Assembly (NCBI GenBank): GCA_013365325.1
Contig: JABVXV010000044.1
Location: 62,001-126,000, forward strand
Length of the DNA: 64,000 nt
Source of the DNA: Dipetalonema caudispina
Lineage: Eukaryota > Nematoda > Chromadorea > Rhabditida > Onchocercidae
Reading direction: 5' to 3'
Positions within the stretch are counted from its first letter, which is position 1. Each line of letters opens with the position of its first letter. The notes under the pieces were generated by a model, which saw nothing but the letters and a program-made list of their open reading frames with translations, did not search any database and had not been told where the DNA came from. Position numbers and translations under genes: made by a program. This document shows, in pieces, positions 51,432 to 64,000 of this stretch.

Positions 51432-51442
51432 CTGAAAAATCA
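51432..51442 (-). promoter_or_regulatory. Putative trans-splice acceptor of bL27m
   Basis: On the minus strand, TGATTTTTCAG ends two bases before the ATG at 51429, a classic spliced-leader arrangement. This decides the start against the upstream ATG at 51456. Confidence 0.55.
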
Positions 51443-51510
51443 TATACTTCCTTCATTTTTTGTGAAAAGTAAATGGATGAACTTATCAGAAAATGATCAT
51501 TTCATACATG

Positions 51511-51542
<32 letters not shown>

Positions 51543-51980
51543 TCATCATCCGTGACATCAGCAATCAAACTATAAGGTCAGACACATATGGCATAGGAGT
51601 GCAATCTAACTGTAAATCTCGATAGGTTATAGGTCATTTTACGAAAAGAGGGTAAATCTGTAAATTTGAATTAAACTTAATGATTGATAAAAAGATCTCT
51701 GTAGGAGCACTTGCACTCTCCATAAGTAAATACATGTAATGACTCACAGGTCAGAATAACAAATCAGTTTCAGGATAAGTCCACTCTAAATGGATACTCA
51801 TATCGTGGCTAGTTTCATGATTTAATTACTATTTCTATTCCAATTATGATGCACTCAAGTTATCATCAATCTTACTGTCCTTTGACCCAATTGATACTAA
51901 CACAATGACAGGAATAAAATTGAAATAGACGAGATTTTCATGTAAGTTGCATTGGCTTGGAGTAGTAAAGTTGCAAGTAT

Positions 51981-52224
51981 ATTCTCTTTTATCTCTTCTT
52001 TCTCCTTCTCTCTATCTCTCTCTCTCTCTCCCTTCTCTATGTGTTTGTCATTATCCTATCATCTTTTGATAATTTGAATCAGGAATTGACTATCGGAATA
52101 TTTCTACATTATCTACTTTTCTCTCTTTTTTATCAGTTATTAATTAGTCTTGTTACATTTGTCTCAAGTATTGCAGAGAGAGAGAGAGAGAGGGAGAGAG
52201 AGAGAGGGAGGAAGAGAAAGAGAA
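51981..52224. repeat. Facing CT-rich and GA-rich microsatellites
   Basis: CT-rich tract at 51981-52038 and GA-rich tract at 52174-52224, separated by ~135 nt, in the divergent promoter region. The two are approximately reverse-complementary. Confidence 0.85.
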
Positions 52225-52305
52225 TGAAATTCGATTTTGATATGAAAGGTTACAGGTGTAAAATGATGTATTCATTTGTAACTGTGTTATATTACAGTAT
52301 ATAAA

Positions 52306-52315
52306 TTGATTTCAG
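52306..52315 (+). promoter_or_regulatory. Putative trans-splice acceptor of the TEX2-type gene
   Basis: TTGATTTCAG ends 13 nt before the ATG at 52329; inferred. Confidence 0.45.
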
Positions 52316-52328
52316 ATTGTACTCCTTG

Positions 52329-55300
52329 ATGGAGTTCTTTGAAGATGAGAATTGTCATAGGAAAAGGATGCAGAATACAAGCCGTATGTTTCATTCATTT
52401 TCATTATTTTTCTTTCTCTTACAGTTAGCTGTATTTGATTACTTACTTGCAAAAATTGATGACAACTAAATGATTTAAACTTTAACGGAGGTTTGATAAT
52501 ATAACAATGCTAAAAGTACATGTTATCATGTGGTTTGTATGAGTAATTCTTCTTGGAAGACTAATTAGTGACTTCTGGCAATTATCACTAATAGAAAGAG
52601 AAAATGAGGAATGGAAGTGATGCAAAACAGATCTTCTGGAAGGAGATAGTATCTGTGGTTTTTGCAAAAAAGAGGTCGGAATTAGTGTCGAAAAAATTGT
52701 GAATTGTTTTATTATGGTGAACTAGATCAGTTTTTATCTTTCTTCCAAAACTTTATCATTCAAATCTTCAGAAATTCCTGTTGTTAAATTCACGAAAGCA
52801 AGAGGACATTCAACATCTCCACTTTTGTTATCTCATCATAGCGATGACAGCGGTAAGCATTTATTACGATATTAAGCATCATGGATACGTACTGAATTAT
52901 TGCTCTTTATTCTAGAAGTTTTGTTTCGTTTGAAGCTCAGTTCTCGATTATTCAGGAATTAAATGATAATAAAAAACTGAAATGCTTCAGAGAACAGTGG
53001 TCGATTTGCTATATCGTTTGATAGTTCACTTTATGCAAATGAATTCGATCAAGTGGAAAAAGTTAGTAGCAGAGGTGAAACCTCCGAACAACCAAAAAAT
53101 TCAAAACAGCAGCACCTTTTGTCGATTTTATCGGTGAGTCTAATGTCACTACCATCATTTCATTTAAATGGCTGCTTTTTTTACAGACTTACATTGCTCT
53201 ACACCCAATAACGATCTGGATTTTGTTCTAGTTATCATGTTCTGAAATATTTCGATCTTGCTTCAGACATTGTTGATTTCGTTTATTTCATCAGTTTTTC
53301 AGCAGCGTCAACCATTCTTGCATTATTTGATTTATGAATCCTCTGAATCCTTTTCGAATTGTTTAGAAGTCAATACTGGAATTTATGGTTTGCTAATTAA
53401 GTCATCGTTTTTTTCTGCTGCTTCCTTGTCCATTATATTTCATTGATCAGTTCTTGAATACTTTAATAATTTGAAAGAGTGAGGTTTCAGTTTGCAGCGC
53501 TAAATTTTTTTTTTCAGTAAAGAAGTCCTGTTGTTGATATTTCCAAAACTTCCTCTTATTTTCATAAAGAAAACAAAAAAAAAAAAAAAATTTTAAATCT
53601 CCTACTGTTGTTATCTGAATTTTGCAATTTGCTGTTTTTGTGACTTTAATATTTGTGCATTTCTACTTGAACATACAAGGAATGATCTTCTGAGGCATTG
53701 GGGATTTCTCCCGAAATATCCCCTGTCCCCTGTCAAAAACTGGAATCTAAGATATTTTTTTGTGAATGTAATCTTGGAATCTTATATCTTACAAGGGAAA
53801 AAATTATCAGTAGAAAATTGAATGGTAAATTTATCTGAGATAATATTTATCACTTTCAATGATGTGCAGTAAAGTTTGAAAACTTTAATTTTCATTTGAA
53901 ATTCCAGCTGTAAAAACTCTGTAGCTGTAAAAATTCCAATGTTTCCATATTAAAAAGCAGTCTTGGACTTTTTATGAGCACAACTAACTCTGCTGGACAA
54001 GCACAGCTAACTCCGTAGTAAGATTCTTATTGTTCATGTGGCGTTCTTGTTGTAGCAACGGTTATAGAAGTTGATGCTTTGAGAAAGATTATTTAGGTCT
54101 TAGTTTCGTGAGTATTATTGGCTTTGACTGTTTATGAATAGGTTATAAGTTTTCAGTTCAAAAAGAACAACGTTCTTGTTCAGACAAAAATAGAAATGCA
54201 AGGTTACTGTTTATGCTAGAACAGCTACTTTATTCCATTCTATTCCTTGAGGGCAAGGATAAGCTTATAATTGCTGGTGCTATGGGAAACTTGCATATCA
54301 AAGTGGCAATGGTTCTAATGTGATTTGATTTCTTAGGCCCCTTCTTTATCCTCGCTACTTAGATATCAAGGTTAGTCTTGCGACAGTCGCAAGACTGAAT
54401 CCCATAAACAGCATTTTCGAAATTTGGAAATGCATCTTCCGTTCAGTATTCATTGTTGTTTAAAATAATGAGAGGAAAAAACAAAATGGCGGGAGGTAAT
54501 CTTGATTGCGAAACACTTGATTGTTCTTTTTTTCAGCAAGAAACAAGTGATTGTGATAGTGACTCCATTGCTTCATGCAGTTCCGAAAGTAAAATTGCAA
54601 AAACTTCGAGGAAAAAATTGCGGATATCTTCCTCTTCTGTCCATGTAATGAATTTTTCGTTGTTATTTGGAACGTCTAAACAGTAAGTTCAAAATCTCAA
54701 CTAGTGTAGTTGTTAAAACTTCACAGTTTTATGTGGGAAAAGTAGAAATTTTTTTGTAATAAATCAGGTATCAATAAACAATGGATGCTGTAAAGGGATA
54801 ATCAGTTTGTAAACAAAAGAATGAGGAAACAGAATAGAAGCTTATTTCAGAATTCTCTGATTTAGTTACGGTGAAACTTTTCTGCTAGCTTTTTATAAAA
54901 AAATTTGTAATAAGGATTAATAGTCCGCTTTTAAAAATGTATTTCATAATTCGATGGGTGAGTGTCGATTTGACTTATCGTAACTAATCAAGCTGAAAAT
55001 AGAAACGACATCTCGATTTCCCCGAAAAATTACCAATTAGAAGTGAAAATTAAGGTGTATTATACTTTCTCGACTTTTCTCTTTGTTTCTAGTTCCTGTT
55101 GTTTAGTTCTGCAGTTTTCGAAAAAAAATTTGATTCTAAATTTCTAGGGGATGATTTGTAATCTGATTCCCATAAAAATGTTTAAAGTAACTATAGCAAG
55201 TGGTTGTTGGTAAGAGTACTTAAGTAATCTGTTGTATAGTGTGGAACCTTTGAATTAGTAAGTTTTTAACTTAAAAGCTTCACGTAGTTTTTTAAATGAG

Positions 55301-58300
55301 AATGTATTGAAAACCTGACGCCAGGTAAGCATTTGCATTGAAGGTTATCAACCACAAATTAGTTTTCTTTTTTTTTTTTTTTTTTTTTGTTTCAGAGTGT
55401 CTAAAGGCTAGTAAGACATTTCCAGTGATATGATGGAAGAAGATGAGATGAGGTAAAGGGAGGAGAGGGAAAGTTACGAGAGGAAAAGATTTATTATATT
55501 TATAATGCTGATTACATACTTGTGGCGAGATTTTGGAATTTCACTGCTTAATTTCAAGAAGTAACAGATATCCAAGAATCAGTTGAGGTAACTACTGTCA
55601 TTCATCTCTCATGTGCAAAATTTATAATTTCTATTTCAGCGACCTGGATTACTTGGTGCAGGAACCAGTGATCGAGATTCAATTAGTTCCATTGATTCAT
55701 TATTTCGGACTGAAAACTTGTCTCGACTAAGTGCTATTCTTGATAAAGCTAAGAATAGAGGGCGCCAGCTGGTGCATTCACATAAGAACAAAAAAGTCGC
55801 AAGTATGAATTTCGGTACAGTAGCTAAAGTAATATGTATTCTGTTTAGCGTTTGGATTAATGAAATTTGGTTTTTTAAAGCAATCTAAGCTTTCAAAACA
55901 CCAAAAATTTTGTTTGAATGTGGATGCAGATTTGATCCTACAACGAGTCAAATTCTTAATATTTATTTGCAGGAAGTATTGACTCGCTTGAAGTCTCATT
56001 TGAAAAAGTCCATCAGACAATTACTGTCGGCCAAGATGTACTTTGTATGAAGGCTGAAGTTGGAATGCAAAACAAAGACTGTGTAACAGCAGAATCATCT
56101 CCTGCAAATAAGGTGTGTTATCTTTTCCATTTTTGAAAAAGAAAAGTTTGGAAAACATTGCTTGCGCTTAAATTAATTAATGTTTTAGCTTCTGCTCATT
56201 GCATTGGAGAAGTTTGGCTTTTCATTATAAAAGACTTTTTACCTCCGATCAACATGATCTCTTGTAAGCGTACTGATATTGTTTTGTTGTTTTTCTTTTT
56301 TTTTGATCTAGTGACTGCAATTAATACATGCTTGAAAATCGGCTTATCTTCTAGGACTCCCTCACTCACTCATCATCGTTTTTCAACTGGTTTCATGCGT
56401 TTAAAGCGAGTGTTGGCGAAGATAATAAAGTTCTGAAGTTTGAGCAGCCAAGAATGTTTCAAATTTTGATTAAAAGGTGAGTTCTGTTTTTATTACAGTG
56501 GATACGTGTTGTTTTCACAATTTCGAGAAGCTTCGATATAATTAAATTGTTATGCGATTATGGACAAACAGCCAAACAACAAAAAATTTAACAAAAGGGC
56601 GAATAGCTGATGATGAAGTCTTTTTTATGAGGTTTATGTTATTTCTGTGTTGATAGACGGAAATCTGTCTGCATCGAAGATTAGACAAGCTTGATAACAT
56701 TATTGTAAGTACAAGCATAATGTAGATTGCGATACTTGTATGAAGTGGAACCACTAATTTATCATTCCAGGCATCAAATTTTGCCTTTTTTACGGCATCG
56801 CATCGTTTCTTCGCTTCTTCTTCTTGCGTTTTCTATCCTTTCTCCTGGTTTGCTTATTTATTATCGAGTTCATTTTCATTTTGAATTTATCAGCTAGTAT
56901 ATATAATATGTACTTTTTTGAAGATGAGTGAATAACGTTATTCTTTTATATATATTTATTCTTGTTGAATTGCAGAGTTCCCAGAAATTGCAGGAGTTGT
57001 AAGAAAGATTTTTGGGATTTATGAGTGTTTCTTCGATAACTTTTTGTTATAAATTGTTTTTTTCAGGTTTCATAAGCGGTTTTCTTTGGGGTTTGTACAT
57101 GTCATTTGTGTGCTTCCTATACTTTTTTGTATCTGAACCAGTGAATAAAAATCTTCCTGTACATAATGATGTTGTTCTGAACATAATGGAAGAGTTTAAA
57201 GAACAGGAAACTTCAAAAAACAAAGTATATAAGGTAAGGGCGATTATTTTTTAACTTTATATATATATTCACTGACTGCTCATTCGTCTTGGAAGGAGAA
57301 GTTCATTTGAGTGCTTCTTTTTTTTTTGCATTTCAATTCTTCCTTTCTTGTTTTATTAACTATTGCCACTTAGTTCTGATTGAATTAACGATCTTTTTAT
57401 TTTCTGACTTTTCTGATGTTTTCACATTCACTATGGATCCGTTCTCCGGCATCAATATACGATTACAATTATAGTAACATAATTTTTCGTCTAAGCATTG
57501 TATATTCCAGTACACCAACTATGCTTTGAGTTATTTCATAGTATCTTTTATTCATACTATCGAATAGATCGCTCATTTGAGGAAACAATTGATCCAACAT
57601 CTAAAAATTAACAGCTACATGACTGATTTATTAGACGTCTTCGAGTTGCGGTGATTCTTACGTAATTTAGATGATTTCCACACACGTGAATTGTATGGGT
57701 ATCGACACTTTTTCAGGAATAGTGAGCTTATGTTAGGTAGTTATTAATTTTGTTGGTAGTGACTTTGGTATGATTACATTCTGAATATATTTACAAAATA
57801 ATAACATGATCTTTATAGGGCTGGATGAATGAACTTCGTGGCAAGTATGATTCATCGACTTACCATGTAAATAATGCCCAAACGGTGCTTGTATGTCTTG
57901 ACGGTAATCTGTTGCGCATTTCGCGCCCAGAACGAACTGTTCTCAAGCATGCCTTTCACACTGACCCAACATTAACAGAGGCAAAACCAGCAATTTCGAG
58001 CCAAAGTATATACAATTTAACAGGAGCTACGGTAATATGATCCACTATCATGTCGTAACTTCCTTACCTACATCTTTATGTAGTTCTCACATTTCGAATT
58101 ACATCAATTTTTCTTGTGGACGGTTCAACTTTCATATGTTTAGGTCACGCTACGACCCAAACGTTTGGCAAAAAGACGTTGGTGGAGTCGTAAATATCCA
58201 ATACATATTCGCTTAACTTCTAGAGATAGCGAAATATCTACATTTCCATTACTTCGAAGATCACTTTCTATGAATGAAACAATCGAATTGACGAAATCTG

Positions 58301-61300
58301 CATCATCTAGTGACGAAGAATGTGATAATAGACGCAAGCTAATTGGAGAAGAAAAAAAGGAAAGGTTAATTTATGCAAGTATTGAACGGAGAAGTTGAGA
58401 TCCTTAAATTTATAAATTGTATGATGACAGAATATTCTTATTCTTTGTAAGTCGTAGGAAAATCAATATTATGTCGAATTAAATTTCTTAAATTTATGCA
58501 AACAGTTGTAACTTTCTGATTTACTTTTATATGTATGATAGAGAAAATTGTTATTTGTAATTTGATCATTTGTAAAACCAATTACGAACTTTCTGCTTGC
58601 GTTTTGTGGCCAGATGTTTTTCCAACGTCATTTCTACAATTGTCTAAACTCAATGCATAGAATCTTCTTTTAAGATTACGAGAATCAATGAAAACAATGT
58701 ATAAGAACGACGTGAAACATCCTTCACTTGAAAACTCCGACGGAGATTTACGTATGTCTTACTTTCTCACTGCTCGTGATATTCCGCTATAGATAGGTTG
58801 GTGCAAAAGTCAAGTAACTTGCCTAATCATTTAAACTGCTTGATTATGATGCTGCTATGTGCAAAGTATATATTTGCATCAGCCTGATCGTTTGACCATT
58901 GTATTTCCAGTTTCTGATTAAACAGTTATTGTTGAGTCAGATTGAACTGCATCGTTTAAACTTTAATGTGTTGTATTCTTGAGCTTTTTCTAAACTCTTA
59001 CTGCGTTCAGGTCCCTAGGTTGAACTTTTTTCAGTTAAAAAAGTGCATAATTTGCTTAAGTTAGCATATTTCGAAATAATAATATTATTTTTTCAGAGTA
59101 TGTGTGTTGTACAGAAAGTGGCGAGGGAAATTCAGCCAATGTTAGTTCATGCTCAGATGAATGTGAAAATAATCAAAGTAAGGATTCAGCTAGAGGACGG
59201 AGTTTGTACTTCTTTGTTCGTAGTGCCAGGGAAAAAGAACGCTGGTTCCACAGGTAATTTTCAATATTTGTAATGATATCTTTTATAGTTTTAAAGAAAT
59301 TATAATGACTGTTAGTTGTCATACGGGTAAGAGTAATACGAAAATTGCATGAGAGTTGACATGCACCCTTGTTTTACTAGCACTGGTTATGTGTCTTTAA
59401 ACAGCAGAATTGCATTTGTCTGTTGTCTTTTTGATTGACGGTTATCATTTAATGTGTGATATCTACAGATAGTTGTTTTCCTGGTAATCATTTAATTGAT
59501 AACTTGGATATTTCCGTTACTTCCAATACGATAATTGAACTATTTCAGGTTGCGCGAAGCGTGCAGTCAATGCAACACTGAAACTGTAGCTGCAGAAAAA
59601 ACGGTTAATTTGGATGATTTTTCGCCTTGAATTTATAAATGCTCTCGTAAAACAACTTGTAGTCTCATTTGCTAGTAACCACACGATTAAATAAGTTGGA
59701 AGCAAGTAGCGTCTAGCAGTAATTCAGCAAGATTTGAAAGTTTCAACCGATTAAACCATGCAGTCGTTCGATCGATATAGTCTAGATGTATATGGAGTGA
59801 AAACAAGTTGATGAATAGATATTGGCGTGTAAATGAGTGAATTTCGGATGTGAAAAGATGGTTGTATGGATGGTTACAGTGAACCGTTGAGTAAGTGAGC
59901 TGAAAATATTTGTACTAAGTGACTGGATTTTTTGACATAGGAAACAATGTTACAGCTTCCAAGAAGTAATCTGAAAGGAGTTTCACCGGATCGCCGTTTT
60001 TCACTTCCTTTATCACCTGCGAACTCAGATTTGTTGAAAATGAGTTTGGAGTATTTTCTTTACGTCAGCAATCGCGTACAGTTCAATAAGTATGAACCTT
60101 GATTTTAATTTCAAACTTTTTAAATAATTAATTTAGAAATGAATTTTTTTTCCATAATTTTTTAATCTTATTTTTGGAAATCCAACTCTTTCCATTCTTG
60201 CCTAGATGTATTGATGAAGTTCTGAAAACTTCACACGAGGGAAATGAAAAACGAGCGGATAACAACGTTGTATACATGGATTTGGGGCGTAACAAATGGA
60301 GTCCTGGAAAAGCTGATACTGACTCACAGCTTGTTATGTCTGTAAACGCTTTAGCTGCTAGGTTCGAATTTGATCTGTTTTTTTTGGCATCCAACTATTT
60401 AGCATTATTAATCATTTTATCATAAATGATCTTTTTCATCATTTCTTCTTTTTATTTATTTCTGGAAAGTAATTATTTCTGGTAGCTCAATAAAATTTGC
60501 AAAATATGTTTCAGAATATTTTATGATTTTTGTCGAGATGCATATTGGTGCAAACAGGTGCAGGACAAAATTCAGTCCAAATTAGCCACTCTTCATGTTA
60601 GTCTATGATTCTTCCTGAATATCTTGTTTTTCGCATAACGTACACAGTGTTGAAATCTGTTTGATGAAGATTAATATGTTTTGTATGCTAATGTTTTTAA
60701 ATATATTTATATATTTTTTCAAGTACTGCATTACCAATTTAAAACAATATAAGAAATAATCAAAAAAGGGCCTCAACTATAAACTGGGATTCAAATGAAT
60801 TTATTAGATCCAAATGAAGATTTGCTATGAAAGAACTGCAAAGATTTTCTTCTCCCAACTGATTTTAATTTGATAACGTTTTCATTTGTTTTTGGATTTA
60901 AAGTACTGGTTATTTCTTATAATTAAGGTTCTATTTAATAGATCCAGTGAAATAGTTCTACTGTTTGTCTTCAGTTGCCATACTTCATTGAAACTCTGGA
61001 GCTTTCAAATTTGGATTTGGGCACTACTCCACCTGAAATTATCGCTGTGCATTCACCTATTCTTGATGATTGGGGGCTTTGGATTGATTTTGAGGTATTT
61101 GTTCTCTATTCTAATTGATGTGAGTGGGAAATTCAGTTGTATATGTAGACGTAAGTCAGTTCTGCATTTCAATTTTTATCTCAAATGAGTTATTCGTTGT
61201 TGAGAAACGCTACCGGACTAAATTAATTAGTCTAAGGTAGAATAAAAAATATTACAAATAGAAGTTTATTCTTCTTGTTCTAGTTGAAGTACTGTGGTAA

Positions 61301-62552
61301 AATTCATTTGACATTGGAAACAAAAGTCAATTTAATGAGGCTGAAAGAGGGAATGCACAAGAATGGAGTATGCAGAGAGGTATTACTTTAAATTTATATC
61401 GCACTTGGATTTTGAAAGAACACCGAGTATAAAAAATTAAATGAAGCAATTATTTTGAATTTAGGTTAGCAAAATGAAGGTCTCAATGCGCACTCATCAC
61501 TATTCTGACTCGGACTTGCCAGAATCTCCCGAAAATAGTCCAGATGAAGATTTTGGATCCAAAATGGAGAAGTTAGTTTTGTTTCGAGATATTTCAAGGT
61601 CGGACCTGTTCTCGGTATTACCGGTTCATTTGACATTCTTGGTTGAACAGATTTGAATTGAATTTACTTCTTTATAATGTATGTTTTGCAGAACTCAGGT
61701 TACCAAAGAAAGTACGGGTAAAAAGTTACTGAATGTGGTCGATAAAATAGCTAGCAGTAATATATTCCAAGGTGCCTCCGAATTCCGACCTGTAAAAAAG
61801 GTCTGTTTTTTGGTTTTCCTTGTAGTCGAAAAAGTAGCACACCGAACATAAAATATAATAAACAATTAAACCGAGGATTCATATATTGATCCAGATCATA
61901 AAGAACTGAATCTCTGCATATCACACAATGATGGAGATGCATCATTTCCACGTTAGTATAAAAAACTAAAATTAATAAAAATGCAACAAGCTTCAAGATA
62001 TCATTAGATGACTTAGAACTTTTCGCGTTCTTTTTTCATATATTCATCCGCATACTCTCATGACTCTCATGTATTTCAACTTGGAACGAGTACCGCATAA
62101 AAAGTACTTATTGCAATTTAGATGATGGAGGGTATATCATCGACACCTTTATTGCTGAATGTCGATGTAATACGCTTAGAGGGCACTATGACGATTAATA
62201 TTCCGCCACCTCCTTCTGATAGACTTTGGTAAGTTTTCTTATTTATCAGTCAGCACTTTGATTTTTTTTTGTGATCTCGTCTGTAGACTTTTAAAAATTT
62301 TATTTCTTTGAGACGTTGGGGAACTTCAAACTAATGAATTTCAGGTATGCATTTCGAACTCCGCCGGAGCTTTCTATTAGAAGTGTTCCCCAAGTGGGTG
62401 ACAGATTGGTGGATATGAGTACTGTCTCTAGCTGGATTGAAAATAAGCTTCGCTTATTGTTGGAGAAAAATTTGGTCTGTCCAAATATGGACGATCTTAT
62501 AGTTCCTGTAATGAGTGGTAATGAACTTTTAAATGGTGGTTACAATTGCTGA
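52329..62552 (+). CDS. TEX2-type ER membrane protein with PH and SMP lipid-transfer domains
   Basis: TEX2-family proteins sit in the ER membrane and move lipids at contact sites through an SMP domain (family knowledge). My 23-exon model gives about 953 residues. Exons: 52329-52383, 52772-52852, 52991-53133, 53303-53368, 54537-54644, 55640-55802, 55973-56112, 56355-56476, 56976-56998, 57067-57233, 57819-58031, 58144-58393, 59097-59253, 59549-59603, 59956-60089, 60206-60361, 60515-60596, 60975-61094, 61284-61379, 61465-61571, 61692-61800, 62122-62228, 62345-62552. Residues 1-300 are Ser-rich and acidic. A membrane segment is at ~302-322 (FISGFLWGLYMSFVCFLYFF). A PH-like domain split by a Ser-rich insert runs from GWMNELRGKYDSSTY to YFFVRSAREKERWFHR. 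The SMP domain (~680-953) has FYDFCRDAYWCKQVQDKI, LPYFIETLELSNLDLGTTPP and INIPPPPSDRLWYAFR, ending PNMDDLIVPVMSGNELLNG. Least certain: exon 4 (phase only), the end of exon 12 (58378 or 58393) and the start of exon 15 (59941 or 59956). An in-frame ATG at 54468 upstream of exon 5 could serve a shorter form. Confidence 0.92.
54374..54396. repeat. Near-perfect palindrome, 11-bp arms around one base
   Basis: AGTCTTGCGAC, A, GTCGCAAGACT, no mismatches in the arms, in a TEX2 intron about 70-90 nt before the possible internal start codon at 54468. Confidence 0.95.
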
Positions 62553-64000
62553 ATGACTGGATATCTCGTATAGGATCCAGCTTTATGCATACGAATCTTT
62601 TTTTCGTCCTATCCAGAAAGTAACGGGAAATTATTCAATTATAAAAGGATGCAAAGTTTTTATAAAAATTCTTTGTTCTTCGTTCGTATTTTTATTATAT
62701 TAAAATTGTGCTTTATTGACTAACACAAACTTTTATCTGTTTGAGGTCTTTTGTTTCAATTCTGCGTTTCTTTGTTTCGTATAGGTTCAAGTTCCTATTA
62801 TGCTTTACGGGTATATTTGAATTAATGCCATGAAATAGTTTTAATTTGTGCTTCAGCATTTGTAAAGTCTTCGGGGAATTATAATTGCTGTAAGCCATGT
62901 AATGTTATGCTGAATTTAGTAATTTTCTTTCAGTTTTGTATGCTTTCAGACTTTTGAAAATAGTTATTCAATTGGCATTTATTGGCTTAGTGAAAAAATT
63001 TAAATAAGCTTTCTTTTTCGTATTTTATCACATTTTATAAACGTATGCTTGGCTGTTCACGGCCCTCTTCATCATTTATTTTTGATTTTTATTTCACTTC
63101 ATTTTAGACCCTAAACTGTTCCATTTTCGTTCAGCTTGACTAGTGTTTTTTTTTTGGCTTTATGCAGTTCAACTAACAAAGTTTTCAACTTCAAAGAATG
63201 GATGAAAAATCCCAGACTTTTTTATTTAATCTTATCTTGTTTAATTTTATTCATGCTTCCTCTCCTTTCGTTTGCTTGTATTTCTGTTCTCTCTTTTTAG
63301 ATTTATTGTTTATTAATTATAATTACTTGTCCTAAGGTCCAGTATTACTTACAGACCTTTCAGATGATATGGGGCATCAATAAAGAAAATCGTTATTGAT
63401 CAAGGTTTGTAGAATTACAAACAAAAGCTCTGTATTCTAGGCGGAATTTATTTTCCACGCACTCATAGTTCAAATTTCTCAAGAAATTGTTACTTTGTCA
63501 GCTAACATAGTTATTAAGTCTAATGTGGATAATAGCGGATTCTCTCGATAAACACCTTCGTAGTTTATTCCTTTGACATATACGCAATGTACGGCAGAGT
63601 TTGATCGGAAGTGTAATCGTTTGACTATATTTGGTTGGATGTGATCTGAAATGTGATTTTAAAGCAGCTAAACCGCACCTGGAATATGGGTAGTATGGGA
63701 TAAAAAAAAAGCTGAACAGTTGCGACTTCTCAAGGAGATGATTGGTACTGGATCTGGTAACTGCGACATTCATGGATGGAGTTGGTTACGTTTTTCTTGT
63801 TATATCATTGCATCGATACGAAACTATTGCCTGTTCAGTTGAAAATAGTAATTCAGATGTTGATTGGACACATTTCGGAGGTGATTTTTAAAGAAACAAA
63901 ATTTATTCATGCAATTAACTGCATAAATAAAAAAAATTCGGTAAAAGAAAGTGTGAAATTATAACCATCAAACTACACGAAGTAAACGAGCATATTAATT
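62553..64000. other. Non-coding tail of the window
   Basis: AT-rich. Contains the probable TEX2 3' UTR; the first AATAAA-like signal I noticed is near 63379. Open frames at 63498-63773 (minus) and 63776-63964 (plus) have no recognisable similarity or splice partners. I see no RNA gene. Confidence 0.5.

Larger units (their letters stand above)
51443..52328. other. Divergent promoter region of bL27m and TEX2
   Basis: Contains an A-run of about 26 (51512-51537), a CT-rich tract (51981-52038) and a complementary GA-rich tract (52174-52224). These two tracts could pair as arms of a large stem-loop. The plus-strand frame crossing the GA tract is low complexity. Confidence 0.6.

Noticed and set aside
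52041..52304. 87-codon plus-strand frame before TEX2
   Set aside because: Mostly translation of the GA repeat (Arg/Glu run); out of keeping with the TEX2 start.
63498..63964. Frames on both strands at the right end
   Set aside because: No similarity, no splice partners and average AT-rich composition; a gene beginning beyond the window cannot be judged.

Overview
The window is intron-rich nuclear DNA from a nematode, most likely a spirurid or filarial worm. This rests on the AT-rich sequence, the very consistent T-rich/CAG 3' splice sites, trans-splice-like acceptors just upstream of many start codons, a secreted protein with the nematode-specific DB cysteine module, and orthologues of C. 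elegans genes such as lin-7 and the MAST kinase kin-4. The species assignment is inference. I see no bacterial, viral, transposon, CRISPR or rRNA features.

I assembled thirteen protein-coding genes by hand from exons, checking splice phase at every junction. Left to right: UBE2G1-type ubiquitin-conjugating enzyme (+, 751-2170); secreted DB-module protein (+, 3381-6992); prohibitin-2 (-, 7371-9686); C3orf33-like mitochondrial protein (-, 10620-12251); MAST kinase with PDZ domain (+, 14407-27642); eIF2B epsilon (+, 28788-33593); UBE3C-type HECT ubiquitin ligase (+, 34567-42319); LIN-7 (+, 43254-44526); small SNAPC5-like coiled-coil protein (+, 45250-45786); ISCA2-type Fe-S assembly protein (+, 46236-47113); TTC19-like TPR protein (+, 47712-50257); mitochondrial ribosomal protein bL27m (-, 50780-51429); TEX2-type SMP-domain lipid-transfer protein (+, 52329-62552). 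Nothing convincing lies in 62553-64000.

Seven consecutive genes (MAST to TTC19) share one strand. The closely spaced lin-7/SNAPC5-like/ISCA2/TTC19 run looks like a candidate trans-spliced operon. Five genes encode mitochondrial proteins (PHB2, the C3orf33 homologue, ISCA2, TTC19, bL27m), and the first two sit head to tail on the minus strand. Two genes belong to ubiquitin conjugation (UBE2G1 type, UBE3C type).

The content is mostly conserved housekeeping and signalling genes, not an exotic system. The observations most worth a second look are a duplicated 5' splice site in the UBE3C gene that would add 22 in-frame residues, a possible alternative last exon in the TTC19-like gene, a perfect 19-bp hairpin in an intron of the DB gene, a divergent nucleotidyltransferase-like domain in eIF2B epsilon, and a tiny candidate SNAPC5 orthologue.
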